This document shows, piece after piece, positions 27,842-35,854 of a stretch of DNA of 64,000 nucleotides. Every line of letters begins with the position of its first letter. Positions within the stretch are counted from its first letter, which is position 1. Origin of the DNA: Methylobacterium sp. GXS13 (lineage in GTDB: Bacteria; Pseudomonadota; Alphaproteobacteria; Rhizobiales; Beijerinckiaceae); the NCBI RefSeq assembly GCF_001455965.1, contig NZ_LKKO01000102.1, forward strand, positions 1 to 64,000, written 5' to 3'. A model generated the notes under the pieces. That model saw nothing but the letters and a program-made list of their open reading frames with translations, searched no databases and was not told the origin of the DNA. The position numbers were made by a program, and so were the translations under genes.

Positions 27842-28057
27842 TCAGTTGCCCCACATTCTCCGATGCTCGAAACGACGACGAGCCATCCGATGCCGCATGT
27901 GATAACTGGTCATGCGACGCTGCATGCGTACGTTAGTGATCATACTGGAAGGAGCCGAGGCGATACCTGAATTGATTACGGCGGCAGAGGCTGGTGTTGC
28001 AAGTGAAACAACACTAAGTGCCATGAATGCCGCGACCGAGACGAATGATATGCGCAA
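27842..28057 (-). CDS. Short secreted His/Met/Arg-rich protein
   Basis: A 71-residue protein with a TTG start. The signal peptide (FVSVAAFMALSVVSLATPAS then AAA) is followed by about 40 residues rich in Arg, Met and His (MRHRMARRRFEHRRMWGN). AAAGG lies 6-9 bases before the start. Function is unknown; metal binding is a guess from composition. Confidence 0.45.
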   Translation of the reverse strand: MRISFVSVAAFMALSVVSLATPASAAVINSGIASAPSSMITNVRMQRRMTSYHMRHRMARRRFEHRRMWGN

Positions 28058-28829
28058 AACGAAACCTTTCTGCTTTACAGTGAAGTTTCAAAACAAAACC
28101 TCACAATGGTGATCCATCGCCCTAACTCCCGAATTGCAAATTGGCTCTCAATTACCACAACAAATTTCCGTTACCTGGCGTCCGGTGGACGTTCCGGAGC
28201 TCGCAAGAAATTGCGCTTCACACGAAGGAGTAATTACGACTAAGCCTTACCGTCCAGTGGACCTTGACGAAGCCAGTCGGCGGTCTGTCGCGGGTCGGGA
28301 GGGGCCCCTGTGGCTGTGGTCTACTTTGATTTTCATGCATCCGCTGCTGTGAAGCAGACCGTTAGAAACCCACTAACCCAGCCGTTCAGAGGCGTCCGCC
28401 AAAACCACCGAAGCTGGCCTAAAACCGCTGGTTTGCTTCGAAGTAGATCGGCTGGATAAGCAGACAGGCTCACTCAGGTCCGACCCGCACGAAGGAAGCG
28501 GATGTCAACGATCTCGTCTTTCATCGATCGTTCCGGATGGCTGTGCTCACCCGACCCAGGGACTGCCTTGCGCCAACAACTCTTTCTGCAACGTGGCGCC
28601 CTACAGGAGGGGCAGTCCAGATCGATGCATCTTCCGCCGCCTCATTTCAGGCCCGCTGACCAAAGCAGCGCAGGGTATGACGGTAGGGGAATAAGGCGCA
28701 CCCCGGTGAGCCGATACCTTCCTACACAAATCTGTGTCTCCGAATTCCAGGAACGGCATCAGTGCGGCCACGGTTAGTGCACGGCGGGTGCATGGCCACG
28801 CTTCGCGTGACGCACTTCGTTCAGGATCG
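28058..28829. other. Intergenic; upstream region of the antiporter operon
   Basis: About 770 bp. Short open frames exist on both strands, but none has a credible start and composition. The promoter of the antiporter operon should lie in the last 200 bp. Confidence 0.4.
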
Positions 28830-29336
28830 ATGCGGGCGGGGTCGATGCAGGTAGGACCAATCAGAAGCATCGCGGAGCAGTCGACGCGCGACGCTGTGGC
28901 GATCTGGATTGCTCTCGCCCTTACCTACCTCGTTTTTGCCGGTACGGTGAGCGTCAACGAGGGCTTGGCCGCGATCGTTTGCGCCACGCTCGGTACGGCC
29001 TGGTGGTGGGGCGTCGGGCGGCGTAGCGGCTTGCGGTTCCGCTTCGATCGAGCGGCGCTTCGCCCGCTCGGGGCCGCGATCCTCAACCTGCCCCGACAAA
29101 CCGCCCAAGCGGGGCGTCACCTGATAGAGGCCGTGCGCACGTGTGGTGCGGGCGGAAAAATCTGCGAGCGCAGCGTGGCCGGCCTGGGCTGGGCGACGCC
29201 GGACGGGCCGACAGCTCGGGCCGCGCGAGCCGTCGGTCTGCTCGCCGCGTCCCTGGCTCCGGACAGCTTCGTGCTCAACCTGGACCGCGCTCACGGGACA
29301 GTGACGACGCACGCCCTGAGGAGCGAGGCGCCGTGA
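28830..29336 (+). CDS. mnhE: Mrp/Mnh antiporter subunit E (MbhA type)
   Basis: A 168-residue protein with two hydrophobic segments near the N-terminus (AIWIALALTYLVFAGTVS, LAAIVCATLGTAWWWGVG) and the MnhE C-terminal domain (PDSFVLNLDRAHGTVTTHAL). First gene of a tightly overlapping seven-gene operon. ATG 28830 (AGGA upstream) and ATG 28845 are both possible. Its stop overlaps the next start (GTGA). Confidence 0.82.
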   Translation: MRAGSMQVGPIRSIAEQSTRDAVAIWIALALTYLVFAGTVSVNEGLAAIVCATLGTAWWWGVGRRSGLRFRFDRAALRPLGAAILNLPRQTAQAGRHLIEAVRTCGAGGKICERSVAGLGWATPDGPTARAARAVGLLAASLAPDSFVLNLDRAHGTVTTHALRSEAP

Positions 29337-29584
29337 CGATCTGGACGGCCGCCATCCTGGCGCTGATGCCGCCCTTCACCCTCGCGGTGATGCTGGCGTG
29401 GCGCGGCAGCCCCAGCCAGCGTTTCGCCGCCTACCAGTTCGCCGGCACCGTCACGGTGCTGATCCTGACACTGATGGCCTTCGCCACAGATCAGGCGTCG
29501 ATCACCGATCTCGCCCTGACACTCGTGCTGCTCAGTCTGCCCGGCACGATGCTTCTAGCGGTTTTCCTGGAGCGCTGGATATGA
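29333..29584 (+). CDS. mnhF: Mrp/Mnh antiporter subunit F (MbhB type)
   Basis: An 83-residue protein with three TM segments, the size and topology of MrpF. It contains YQFAGTVTVLILTLMAFA and ITDLALTLVLLSLPGTMLLA. The GTG start overlaps the mnhE stop, and its own stop overlaps the next ATG (ATGA). Confidence 0.85.
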   Translation: MTIWTAAILALMPPFTLAVMLAWRGSPSQRFAAYQFAGTVTVLILTLMAFATDQASITDLALTLVLLSLPGTMLLAVFLERWI

Positions 29585-29865
29585 CCCTCGCGATCGGCTT
29601 ACTGCTGAGCCTCACCATAGCCATTACGTGGCTGGCGTCTCTTGCCTTGTGGCGCCTGCCCCGAGCACTCGAACGGCTGCACGTCCTCGCCTTCCTCAAC
29701 GTCACGACCTCCGTCCTCGTAACGGCGGCGGCCTTCCTGGCGGACGGCGTCTCAGGGCGTTCGGTGAAGATCCTGCTGATAATGGTCGTCTTCCTCGCTT
29801 GGGCGGCGGTGCTATCGCATGTGTCCGGCCGGGCCATGCTGATGCGCGAAGGGCGCTCGGCATGA
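29581..29865 (+). CDS. mnhG: Mrp/Mnh antiporter subunit G (MbhC type)
   Basis: A 94-residue protein with three hydrophobic segments and the MrpG-like stretch LPRALERLHVLAFLNVTTSV (subunit G usually has R-x-H-A-x-T/K at this place). Starts on the ATGA overlap with mnhF and ends on an ATGA overlap with the next gene. Confidence 0.8.
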   Translation: MTLAIGLLLSLTIAITWLASLALWRLPRALERLHVLAFLNVTTSVLVTAAAFLADGVSGRSVKILLIMVVFLAWAAVLSHVSGRAMLMREGRSA

Positions 29866-30113
29866 GCGCGATCCTGCCCCTGCTCTTCCTGCTCACTGCC
29901 CTCTCGGGAACCGCCGTGGTGCTCGTCCGGGATCCCACCCGACAGGTCTTCGTCATCGCGGTCAATGGGCTCGTCCTGACGATCCTTTTCGACGCGCTGC
30001 AGGCCCCGGATGTCGCTCTATCGGAGCTGGCAGTCGGCTCGGCGGCGGTGCCGCTCCTCTACCTCGTGGCGCTCATGGCGGTACGCAATCAGCTACCCGG
30101 GAAGGAGTCGTGA
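29862..30113 (+). CDS. MbhD-type subunit (MrpA C-terminal segment, DUF4040)
   Basis: An 83-residue protein with three TM segments matching the MbhD/DUF4040 unit that in ordinary Mrp antiporters is part of the long MrpA subunit. It contains VNGLVLTILFDALQAPDVAL and SELAVGSAAVPLLYLVAL. Here it is a separate gene, as in Mbh hydrogenases. Overlaps the next gene by 4 bases. Confidence 0.82.
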   Translation: MSAILPLLFLLTALSGTAVVLVRDPTRQVFVIAVNGLVLTILFDALQAPDVALSELAVGSAAVPLLYLVALMAVRNQLPGKES

Positions 30114-30886
30114 CACCGCGTATTCGCGTCGCATTGCTCGCCCTGGCCGGCGTAGTCCTGCTCCCGGGCGCCGCAGCGGTGATCACCGGACTGCCGCCCT
30201 TCGGTGCCACGATCGCCCAGTACGGCGAACGCATCAACGCAATCACGCCAGAGGCGCGGCACGTCGCCAACATGGTCAGCGCGATCAACTTCGATCTGCG
30301 CGGGCTCGACACTCTGGGCGAGGAGTTCATGCTGCTCGCCGCCATCACCGGGACGGTGGTGCTGTTGCGTGGCCGCCGCGGCGAGGGCAACACCGAGCGT
30401 GCCCTGCGCCGGCCTGGACGTGCGGTAATACCGCGCTCCGAGGCCGTGGTGCTCGTGTGCCGGATCGCGGGCCCGCTCACGGCCCTGTTCGGCTTGTATG
30501 TGGTAGTGCACGCGACCGTTACCCCAGGCGGGGGCTTCCAGGGCGGCGTGATCCTCGCATCCGGGACGCTGATAATCTACCTCGGCGAGGGCTATGCTGG
30601 CTGGCGCGACGCGGTGCGCAGCCACTGGCTCGATGGGCTGGAGGGCGGGGGCGCCCTGCTCTTCACCCTGTGTGGGTTGGCACCGATGCTGACCGGTGCC
30701 GCCTTCATGCAGAACATAATGCCGCTCGGTACCTTCCGCGACCTGATGTCGGGCGGCCTGATGCTCGTCGAGAATCTCGGCGTCGCCTTAGCGGTGGCGG
30801 GGGGCTTCACTCAGCTCTTCCTGGAATTCATGGAAGAGACCCGCGAAGCGGACGAGCTCGACGAGCCCGGAGAGGAATCCGCGTGA
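30110..30886 (+). CDS. mnhB: Fused MbhE/MrpA-tail and MnhB subunit
   Basis: A 258-residue protein with two parts. Residues 1-95 (HVANMVSAINFDLRGLDTLG, then EEFMLLAAITGTVVLLRGR) match MbhE, the last segment of MrpA. Residues about 110-245 match MnhB/MbhF (FGLYVVVHATVTPGGGFQGG, VILASGTLIIYLGEGYAG). GTG start overlapping the MbhD stop. The fusion and gene order are discussed in findings. Confidence 0.85.
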   Translation: MTPRIRVALLALAGVVLLPGAAAVITGLPPFGATIAQYGERINAITPEARHVANMVSAINFDLRGLDTLGEEFMLLAAITGTVVLLRGRRGEGNTERALRRPGRAVIPRSEAVVLVCRIAGPLTALFGLYVVVHATVTPGGGFQGGVILASGTLIIYLGEGYAGWRDAVRSHWLDGLEGGGALLFTLCGLAPMLTGAAFMQNIMPLGTFRDLMSGGLMLVENLGVALAVAGGFTQLFLEFMEETREADELDEPGEESA

Positions 30887-31302
30887 GTGTGGTCTCGAAC
30901 ATCCTGCCTTATGCCGTCGCTGTGTGGCTGTTCGGCGCAGGCCTCTATGGCATCGCCACGAGCCGGAACTTAATCCACCTCGTGGGCTGCCTCGGCGTCT
31001 GCCAGTCGGCGACCTACGTGCTGCTGCTCGGCCTCGGCTACCGCTGGGGCAGCATCGCGCCGATCTTCTACGATCACCCTCCGGGCACGCCAGCCGTCGA
31101 TCCGGTCATGCAGGCGCTGGTGCTCACCGACATCGTGGTCGGCGCGACCCTAACAGCCCTGCTCCTCGTGCTGACGATCCAAGTGTACAAGCGTAGCGGT
31201 AGCCTCGACCCAGAGAAGCTCCGCCCCATGCGCGCCCGGCAGGGCTCCGACCGCGCCGAGGGATCGGACCGCGGACACGACGGTAAGCGGACAGTCTTGT
31301 GA
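30883..31302 (+). CDS. mnhC: Mrp/Mnh antiporter subunit C (NuoK-like, MbhG type)
   Basis: A 139-residue protein with three TM segments. LPYAVAVWLFGAGLYGIATS and NLIHLVGCLGVCQSATYVLL are typical of the NuoK/MnhC fold, followed by PPGTPAVDPVMQALVLTDIV. The C-terminal 30 residues are polar and charged. GTG starts overlap on both sides. Confidence 0.88.
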   Translation: MSVVSNILPYAVAVWLFGAGLYGIATSRNLIHLVGCLGVCQSATYVLLLGLGYRWGSIAPIFYDHPPGTPAVDPVMQALVLTDIVVGATLTALLLVLTIQVYKRSGSLDPEKLRPMRARQGSDRAEGSDRGHDGKRTVL

Positions 31303-33053
31303 CCCTCGGGCCCTCCGCGCTTCTCCCCCTGCCGGTCGCCATCCCGCTGGTCTTCTGCGCGGTGATGCTGGCGACCGCCCACCTGCTGCCCGGCCGGCTG
31401 CCCGACATCCTGGCGACGCTCGCCGCGCTCAGCGTCGCGATTCTGTCCGGCATGATCGCTGTTCACGCTGCCGACGGTCCCCTGGTCTACTGGTTCGGCG
31501 GCTGGGAGCCGCGTGACGGCGTCCATCTCGGAATTGGCTTCGGCGTGGACGCGGCTAGCGGCTGGATCGCGGCCTTCATCGGCGTGCTCTACGTATTAAC
31601 CTTCATCTTCGCGTGGGGCTTTTTCGACCGGACCCACGGTCACTTTCACATCCTGATGCTGCTGTTCCTGGCCGCCATGATCGGGTTCTGTTTCACCCGC
31701 GACATGTTCAACCTGTTCGTGTGGTTCGAGGTGATGAGCGTCGCTGCCTTTGCACTCACCGCCTACCATCTGGAGAAATCCGCCCTCTCGGGTGCGATCA
31801 ATTTCACCGTCATCAACAGCCTCGCCGGCTTCTTGATGCTCGGCGGCATCGGGTTGATTTACGCCCAGACCGGCAGCCTTGACTTTGAAGGCATCGCATC
31901 TGCGGTGGGACGCGGCGGTCGGGATCCGGTAGTGGCCGGGGCTTTCTGCCTAGTGGCGACCGCTCTGATGATCAAAGGCGCGATCGTACCGTTCCAGTTC
32001 TGGCTCGCGGACGCTCACGCGGTGGCGCCGAGCCCGGTTTCAGTGATCTTCTCTGGCGCGATGGTGTCATTAGGACTCTTCGGCCTCGCGAAGGTGAGCG
32101 CCGTTGTTTTCGCCGGCTCCGACCAAGTCCAGCATGCTCTACCAACTCTTCTCGAGGGGTTAGGCAGCATCACCGCCATCCTCGGCGGCTGGATGGCGCT
32201 GCTGCAACGCCACATGAAGCGAATGCTGGCCTTTTCGACGATCTCGCATGCCGGGATCATGCTCACCGCCCTGGGAGCCCTTTCGCCGGCTGGCACAGGA
32301 GGGATGCTGGTCTACGTCGTGGGTCACGGTCTGGTAAAAGGCGCGTTGTTCATGATTGCCGGCATCCTGCTGGCAACCCGGGCCAGTATCGACGAGATTG
32401 CTCTGCGGGGCCTCGGACGTGGGATCGGGCCAGCCGGATTCGCGATGGCTCTGGCCGGCCTCCTGCTATGCGGCCTGCCGATCGGCGTCCTCGACCAAGG
32501 TACGCGTCTCGTCCAGGGCGCGCTTTGGCACCAAGAGCGCTGGATCGCGCTCGCCGCTGGCGCCATCGGCGCGGGGCTGACGGGGGCAGCCGTTCTACGG
32601 GCGACAGGCCGCATCTTTCTCGGACTCGGGCCCGATCCCGGCGACGAGGGCGGGGCGCCGAGCGAGGACGAGCGCGAGAAGGCCAACCGTCCGCTGTGGG
32701 TGATGCTAGGACCGTGCTGCGTCCTGTTAGCCTTTGATGTCGGATTGCCGGCAAGCCTGATCGCCAACGCGACGCCGGAAGCTGCCTCGGCCTTCATGCA
32801 TCAGCCTTCCGTGTCAGCGAAGGCCGAGGGGCCGGCATGGCTGACTTGGATCTCCGTTGCGCTGGCCCTGGCGGGGGCCGGCTACGGCCTGTTTCGGACG
32901 CGGTTGCCGAAGCTCGTCATCCGCCCGCTCCGCGCCACACAATCGGTGCCAACGCGCGCTCTCGAGCTGCTGCACAGCGGACTGATCGGCGACTATGCGG
33001 CCTGGCTCGCGATCGGCGTGGCGTTGATAGCGAGCATCCTCGCTGTGTCATGA
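31299..33053 (+). CDS. mnhD: Mrp/Mnh antiporter subunit D (NuoN-like proton channel, MbhH type)
   Basis: A 584-residue protein with about 14 TM segments, the only antiporter-type channel subunit of this operon. The conserved TM5 Glu is in FNLFVWFEVMSVAAFALTAY, and TM7 Lys in LMIKGAIVPFQFWLADAHAV. HGLVKGALFMIAGIL is the conserved later helix. It belongs to the complex I ND2/4/5 family and would move protons or Na+ across the membrane. Last gene of the operon. Confidence 0.92.
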   Translation: MTLGPSALLPLPVAIPLVFCAVMLATAHLLPGRLPDILATLAALSVAILSGMIAVHAADGPLVYWFGGWEPRDGVHLGIGFGVDAASGWIAAFIGVLYVLTFIFAWGFFDRTHGHFHILMLLFLAAMIGFCFTRDMFNLFVWFEVMSVAAFALTAYHLEKSALSGAINFTVINSLAGFLMLGGIGLIYAQTGSLDFEGIASAVGRGGRDPVVAGAFCLVATALMIKGAIVPFQFWLADAHAVAPSPVSVIFSGAMVSLGLFGLAKVSAVVFAGSDQVQHALPTLLEGLGSITAILGGWMALLQRHMKRMLAFSTISHAGIMLTALGALSPAGTGGMLVYVVGHGLVKGALFMIAGILLATRASIDEIALRGLGRGIGPAGFAMALAGLLLCGLPIGVLDQGTRLVQGALWHQERWIALAAGAIGAGLTGAAVLRATGRIFLGLGPDPGDEGGAPSEDEREKANRPLWVMLGPCCVLLAFDVGLPASLIANATPEAASAFMHQPSVSAKAEGPAWLTWISVALALAGAGYGLFRTRLPKLVIRPLRATQSVPTRALELLHSGLIGDYAAWLAIGVALIASILAVS

Positions 33054-33442
33054 GCGTCTCATTCAGTTATCCCGTGCGTGAGGCAGGCGCGAAAGACTTA
33101 GAGTAGTCGATGACCGCCAAGGCAATCCCGCGAGGCGGGACTGGCTCATTCGTACCCCGGAACCCGACGCGATGGCGAGCTACCGGTCCGTCCGCGAATA
33201 GCTTGGTCAGATGAGCACCGATAACCGACTGCTCCGTTCTTCGAGGTATTGAGCGGCAGCCCCGGGGCGAGACACTCGCCCCCAAAGCACCCATCGACCT
33301 ATCCAGCCGCGTCTGCTTGAAGGATGATGATTGCTCAGATTAAATGGCTCGGTTGTGTCGTCGATCACCAAGCAGCATCGGATCCGCAGACCAGCCGGTC
33401 CGCGGAGCGGCCCAACTCCGTTCAGAACAGGTTGTCGTCTCA
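33054..33442. other. Intergenic between the antiporter operon and the IS5 element
   Basis: About 390 bp with no supported gene and no clear terminator. Confidence 0.4.
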
Positions 33443-34270
33443 GAGTCCGTCCGAGAAGTCATGGTGATCGGGCGAGACGTCTGACGAAATCATGACGGCT
33501 GCGGCGTAGAGGAAGGCTTTGGCAGAGGCGAGGGTCGCTTCCGGGTCCTTCCAGAGGCGCCGGTTGCGACTGATCCAGGCGAAGAACCGCTCAACGACCC
33601 ACCGGCGTGGATGCACAGCGAAGCCGACCTGATCCGGCGGCTTGCGCACGATCTCGACGGCGATGATCGTCGCGCTCGCTGCCTTGTCGCCAGCATAGCC
33701 GGCGTCGGCGGAGGCCTTGGTAATGAACGGGCAGCTTCGGCGTGACACGTGCAGGACCGGCACGGCTCCGTCCCGGTCCCGCACGTCGGCAGGCTGCGGA
33801 TCGAGGACGAGCGCACGCCCGTCCGTATCGACCAGCGCTTGGCGCCTGCGGCCTTTGACCTTCTTACCGGCGTCGTAGCCGCGCGGCCCGCCGCTCTCCG
33901 TGGTTTTGACTGTCTGGCTGTCGAGCACTGCGGCGGACGGCGAGGCTTCGCGTCTGACACGCTCGCGATCAGCCATGAGGAGGTGGTGATTGATCCGGCT
34001 AAACAGCCCTGCGTCGCGCCAGCGGCTGAAGGAGCCGAACGTGGTCGATCGCGGCGGCAGATCCTTGGGGATCAGCGGCCATGCGATGCCGCCGCGCAGG
34101 ACTGAGACGATCGCGTTCAAGATCTCCCGCGGCGTCCAGACCGGAGGCCGCCCGCGTGGCTCAGGCCTCGGCATCAGCGGCTCGATCACCACCCACTCGG
34201 CATCGGTGAGATCGGTTTCATAGCGAAGGCATGCGCGGCTATGCTGCCGCCGGGTGGTCGGGGTCCACAT
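33440..34270 (-). CDS. IS5-family transposase
   Basis: A 276-residue DDE transposase. The N-terminal DUF4096 domain holds LTDAEWVVIEPLMPRPEPRG and REILNAIVSVLRGGIAW. The catalytic residues are in AAVLDSQTVKTTES, ITKASADAGYAGDKA and RRWVVERFFAWISRNRRLWK (the W-x-x-E-R-x-F block). The last codons lie in the terminal repeat, and the stop codon itself comes from the flanking TCA. No disruption was seen. Confidence 0.92.
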   Translation of the reverse strand: MWTPTTRRQHSRACLRYETDLTDAEWVVIEPLMPRPEPRGRPPVWTPREILNAIVSVLRGGIAWPLIPKDLPPRSTTFGSFSRWRDAGLFSRINHHLLMADRERVRREASPSAAVLDSQTVKTTESGGPRGYDAGKKVKGRRRQALVDTDGRALVLDPQPADVRDRDGAVPVLHVSRRSCPFITKASADAGYAGDKAASATIIAVEIVRKPPDQVGFAVHPRRWVVERFFAWISRNRRLWKDPEATLASAKAFLYAAAVMISSDVSPDHHDFSDGL

Positions 34271-34360
34271 GGCGCTTCCAGGTTAGGCTTCAGCAACCCG
34301 CCTGGAATCATCGCCATCCCGGCCCCTCAACCCCGCCTCGGATCGTTATCGGACGGGCTC
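33443..34360 (-). mobile_element. IS5-family (IS1031/ISL2-like) insertion sequence
   Basis: A 918-bp element with inverted ends GAGTCCGTCCGAGAAG at the left and the reverse complement of GAGCCCGTCCGATAAC at the right. The flanking trinucleotides are TCA and TAA; IS5 members duplicate TNA, so the mismatch means a mutated duplication or later recombination. The transposase is full length. Confidence 0.8.
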
Positions 34361-34853
34361 TAAGTGATGTCTCCGACTGTCTAGGTATTATCGAGGATGT
34401 CTCGCAATGAGACGCCAACGTGGGCGGTATCAAGTTCCGGCAGAATGTCATTTTTAGTTATATGATGCAGAATACTCAAATAATGCTCTTGAAAGGCCGT
34501 ATTTTTTCGAAACGTATGGTCGCTAGACAGTCCAATCCGCTGATGTGCATCAAGTTGTCTGCTCGTTCCGTCCAAGCTTCTCGCTGCTATCGGCCTTGCC
34601 GGGCAAGGTTGCTATGGGGCCTGCGCCCAACGATCCCTCCCGAAATAACAAAGATCAAGGTCGGCCTGGTTTTCACCCGGATAGATGGAGTCGGCCCGTG
34701 CAGCTGACACCTGGGAAATCCCCTGGGGCGATCTGTCCCTGGGCCAGGGCGCCAATGTGATGCAGTCAACTGTCGCGCTGCTGTGTTTGGCAATGGACCC
34801 GTCTCGCGGCCCCGTTCAGCGCGGGGTGGGCGCAGAGATAGCTTAGGCCGCCC
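34361..34853. other. Intergenic upstream of the DUF606 pair
   Basis: About 490 bp, locally AT-rich around 34440-34520 (TTTTTAGTTATATGATGC), suggesting a promoter or foreign DNA. No gene supported. Confidence 0.4.
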
Positions 34854-35297
34854 ATGTGGTACCTCTACGCCATCGCCCTCTTGGCCGGCGTCGCCAACGC
34901 CATCGAGCCTGGGCAGAACGCCACCCTGGCGAAGGCCACGGGACAACCCATGCTGGCAGGTCTGTTCTGCTTCGGCTTATCGGTCGTCTGCCTCCTCGCT
35001 GTGATGCCCGTTGTCCGCCTCTGGGGCAAACCCGCGGTCGATGCCACGTCGAGGGTCCCGTGGTGGGCTTGGCCCGGCGGCATTTTAGGAGCTGCGATCG
35101 TTCTGGCGCAGCTCTACGTCTCCGAGAAGCTCGGCGCTGCGCCGTTCCTGGGCTGCGTCGTCACGGCGGGCGTCATCGGCTCGATCATCCTCGACCATTA
35201 TGGTCTCGTGGGCTTCGATCGGCATCGCGCCAGCCGCTGGCGGGTCGTTGGCGGGGTTCTGATGATTACCGGCGTCGCCCTCGTGGCGTTGTTTTGA
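34854..35297 (+). CDS. DMT-superfamily transporter, DUF606 (YdcZ) type, first of pair
   Basis: A 147-residue membrane protein with about five TM segments. YAIALLAGVANAIEPGQNAT at the N-terminus is the DUF606 hallmark, and PWWAWPGGILGAAIVLAQLY follows in the middle. DUF606 proteins are half-size DMT transporters, often encoded in pairs. It lies 48 bp upstream of a close homologue, so the two probably form a heterodimer. Substrate unknown. Confidence 0.82.
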   Translation: MWYLYAIALLAGVANAIEPGQNATLAKATGQPMLAGLFCFGLSVVCLLAVMPVVRLWGKPAVDATSRVPWWAWPGGILGAAIVLAQLYVSEKLGAAPFLGCVVTAGVIGSIILDHYGLVGFDRHRASRWRVVGGVLMITGVALVALF

Positions 35298-35345
35298 CAG
35301 CCACGGCCAATGCTCCGAACGCCTTGCGTCTAGCAGGATCACGAC

Positions 35346-35789
35346 ATGCTTTTTCTCTATGGGTTCGTGCTGCTGGCGGGCATCGCCAGCGCAATCGAAC
35401 CTGGCCAGAACGCTGGCCTCGCGAAGTCGCTCGGGCGGCCACTGCTGGCGGGCATCATCAGCCTAATCATCGGCATTGCCACGTTTGCAGTGGTGATGCT
35501 GGTGACCGGACAGTACGGATGGCCAGGAATGGACCGTCTGGCGCAGGTTCCCTGGTGGGCTTGGTACGGGGGAGTGCTGAGCGCGGTCCTGGCACTTGCC
35601 CAGCTCTACGTATCCAAGAAGGTCGGAGCAGCGACCTTCCTTGGGTTGCTTGTCACGGCGGGTGTCGTCACGTCGATCCTTCTCGACAATTTCGGCCTCG
35701 TCGGTTTCAAGGTCCACGAAGTCAGCCTTTGGCGAGTACTGGGCGGTACCATGATGATTGGGGGCGTTGCGCTGGTTGCACGGTTCTAA
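35346..35789 (+). CDS. DMT-superfamily transporter, DUF606 (YdcZ) type, second of pair
   Basis: A 147-residue protein of identical length and the same motif order as the upstream gene: LAGIASAIEPGQNAGLAKSL, then PWWAWYGGVLSAVLALAQLY and FLGLLVTAGVVTSILLDNFG. This indicates tandem duplication. Together they resemble one full DMT transporter split in two halves. No regulator is adjacent. Confidence 0.82.
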   Translation: MLFLYGFVLLAGIASAIEPGQNAGLAKSLGRPLLAGIISLIIGIATFAVVMLVTGQYGWPGMDRLAQVPWWAWYGGVLSAVLALAQLYVSKKVGAATFLGLLVTAGVVTSILLDNFGLVGFKVHEVSLWRVLGGTMMIGGVALVARF

Positions 35790-35854
35790 CGTGGGATTGG
35801 GATTGCCCCGGTTTGATGGACATTGAGACCGCTTTTGCGTGAGGTGTTCGTCCG

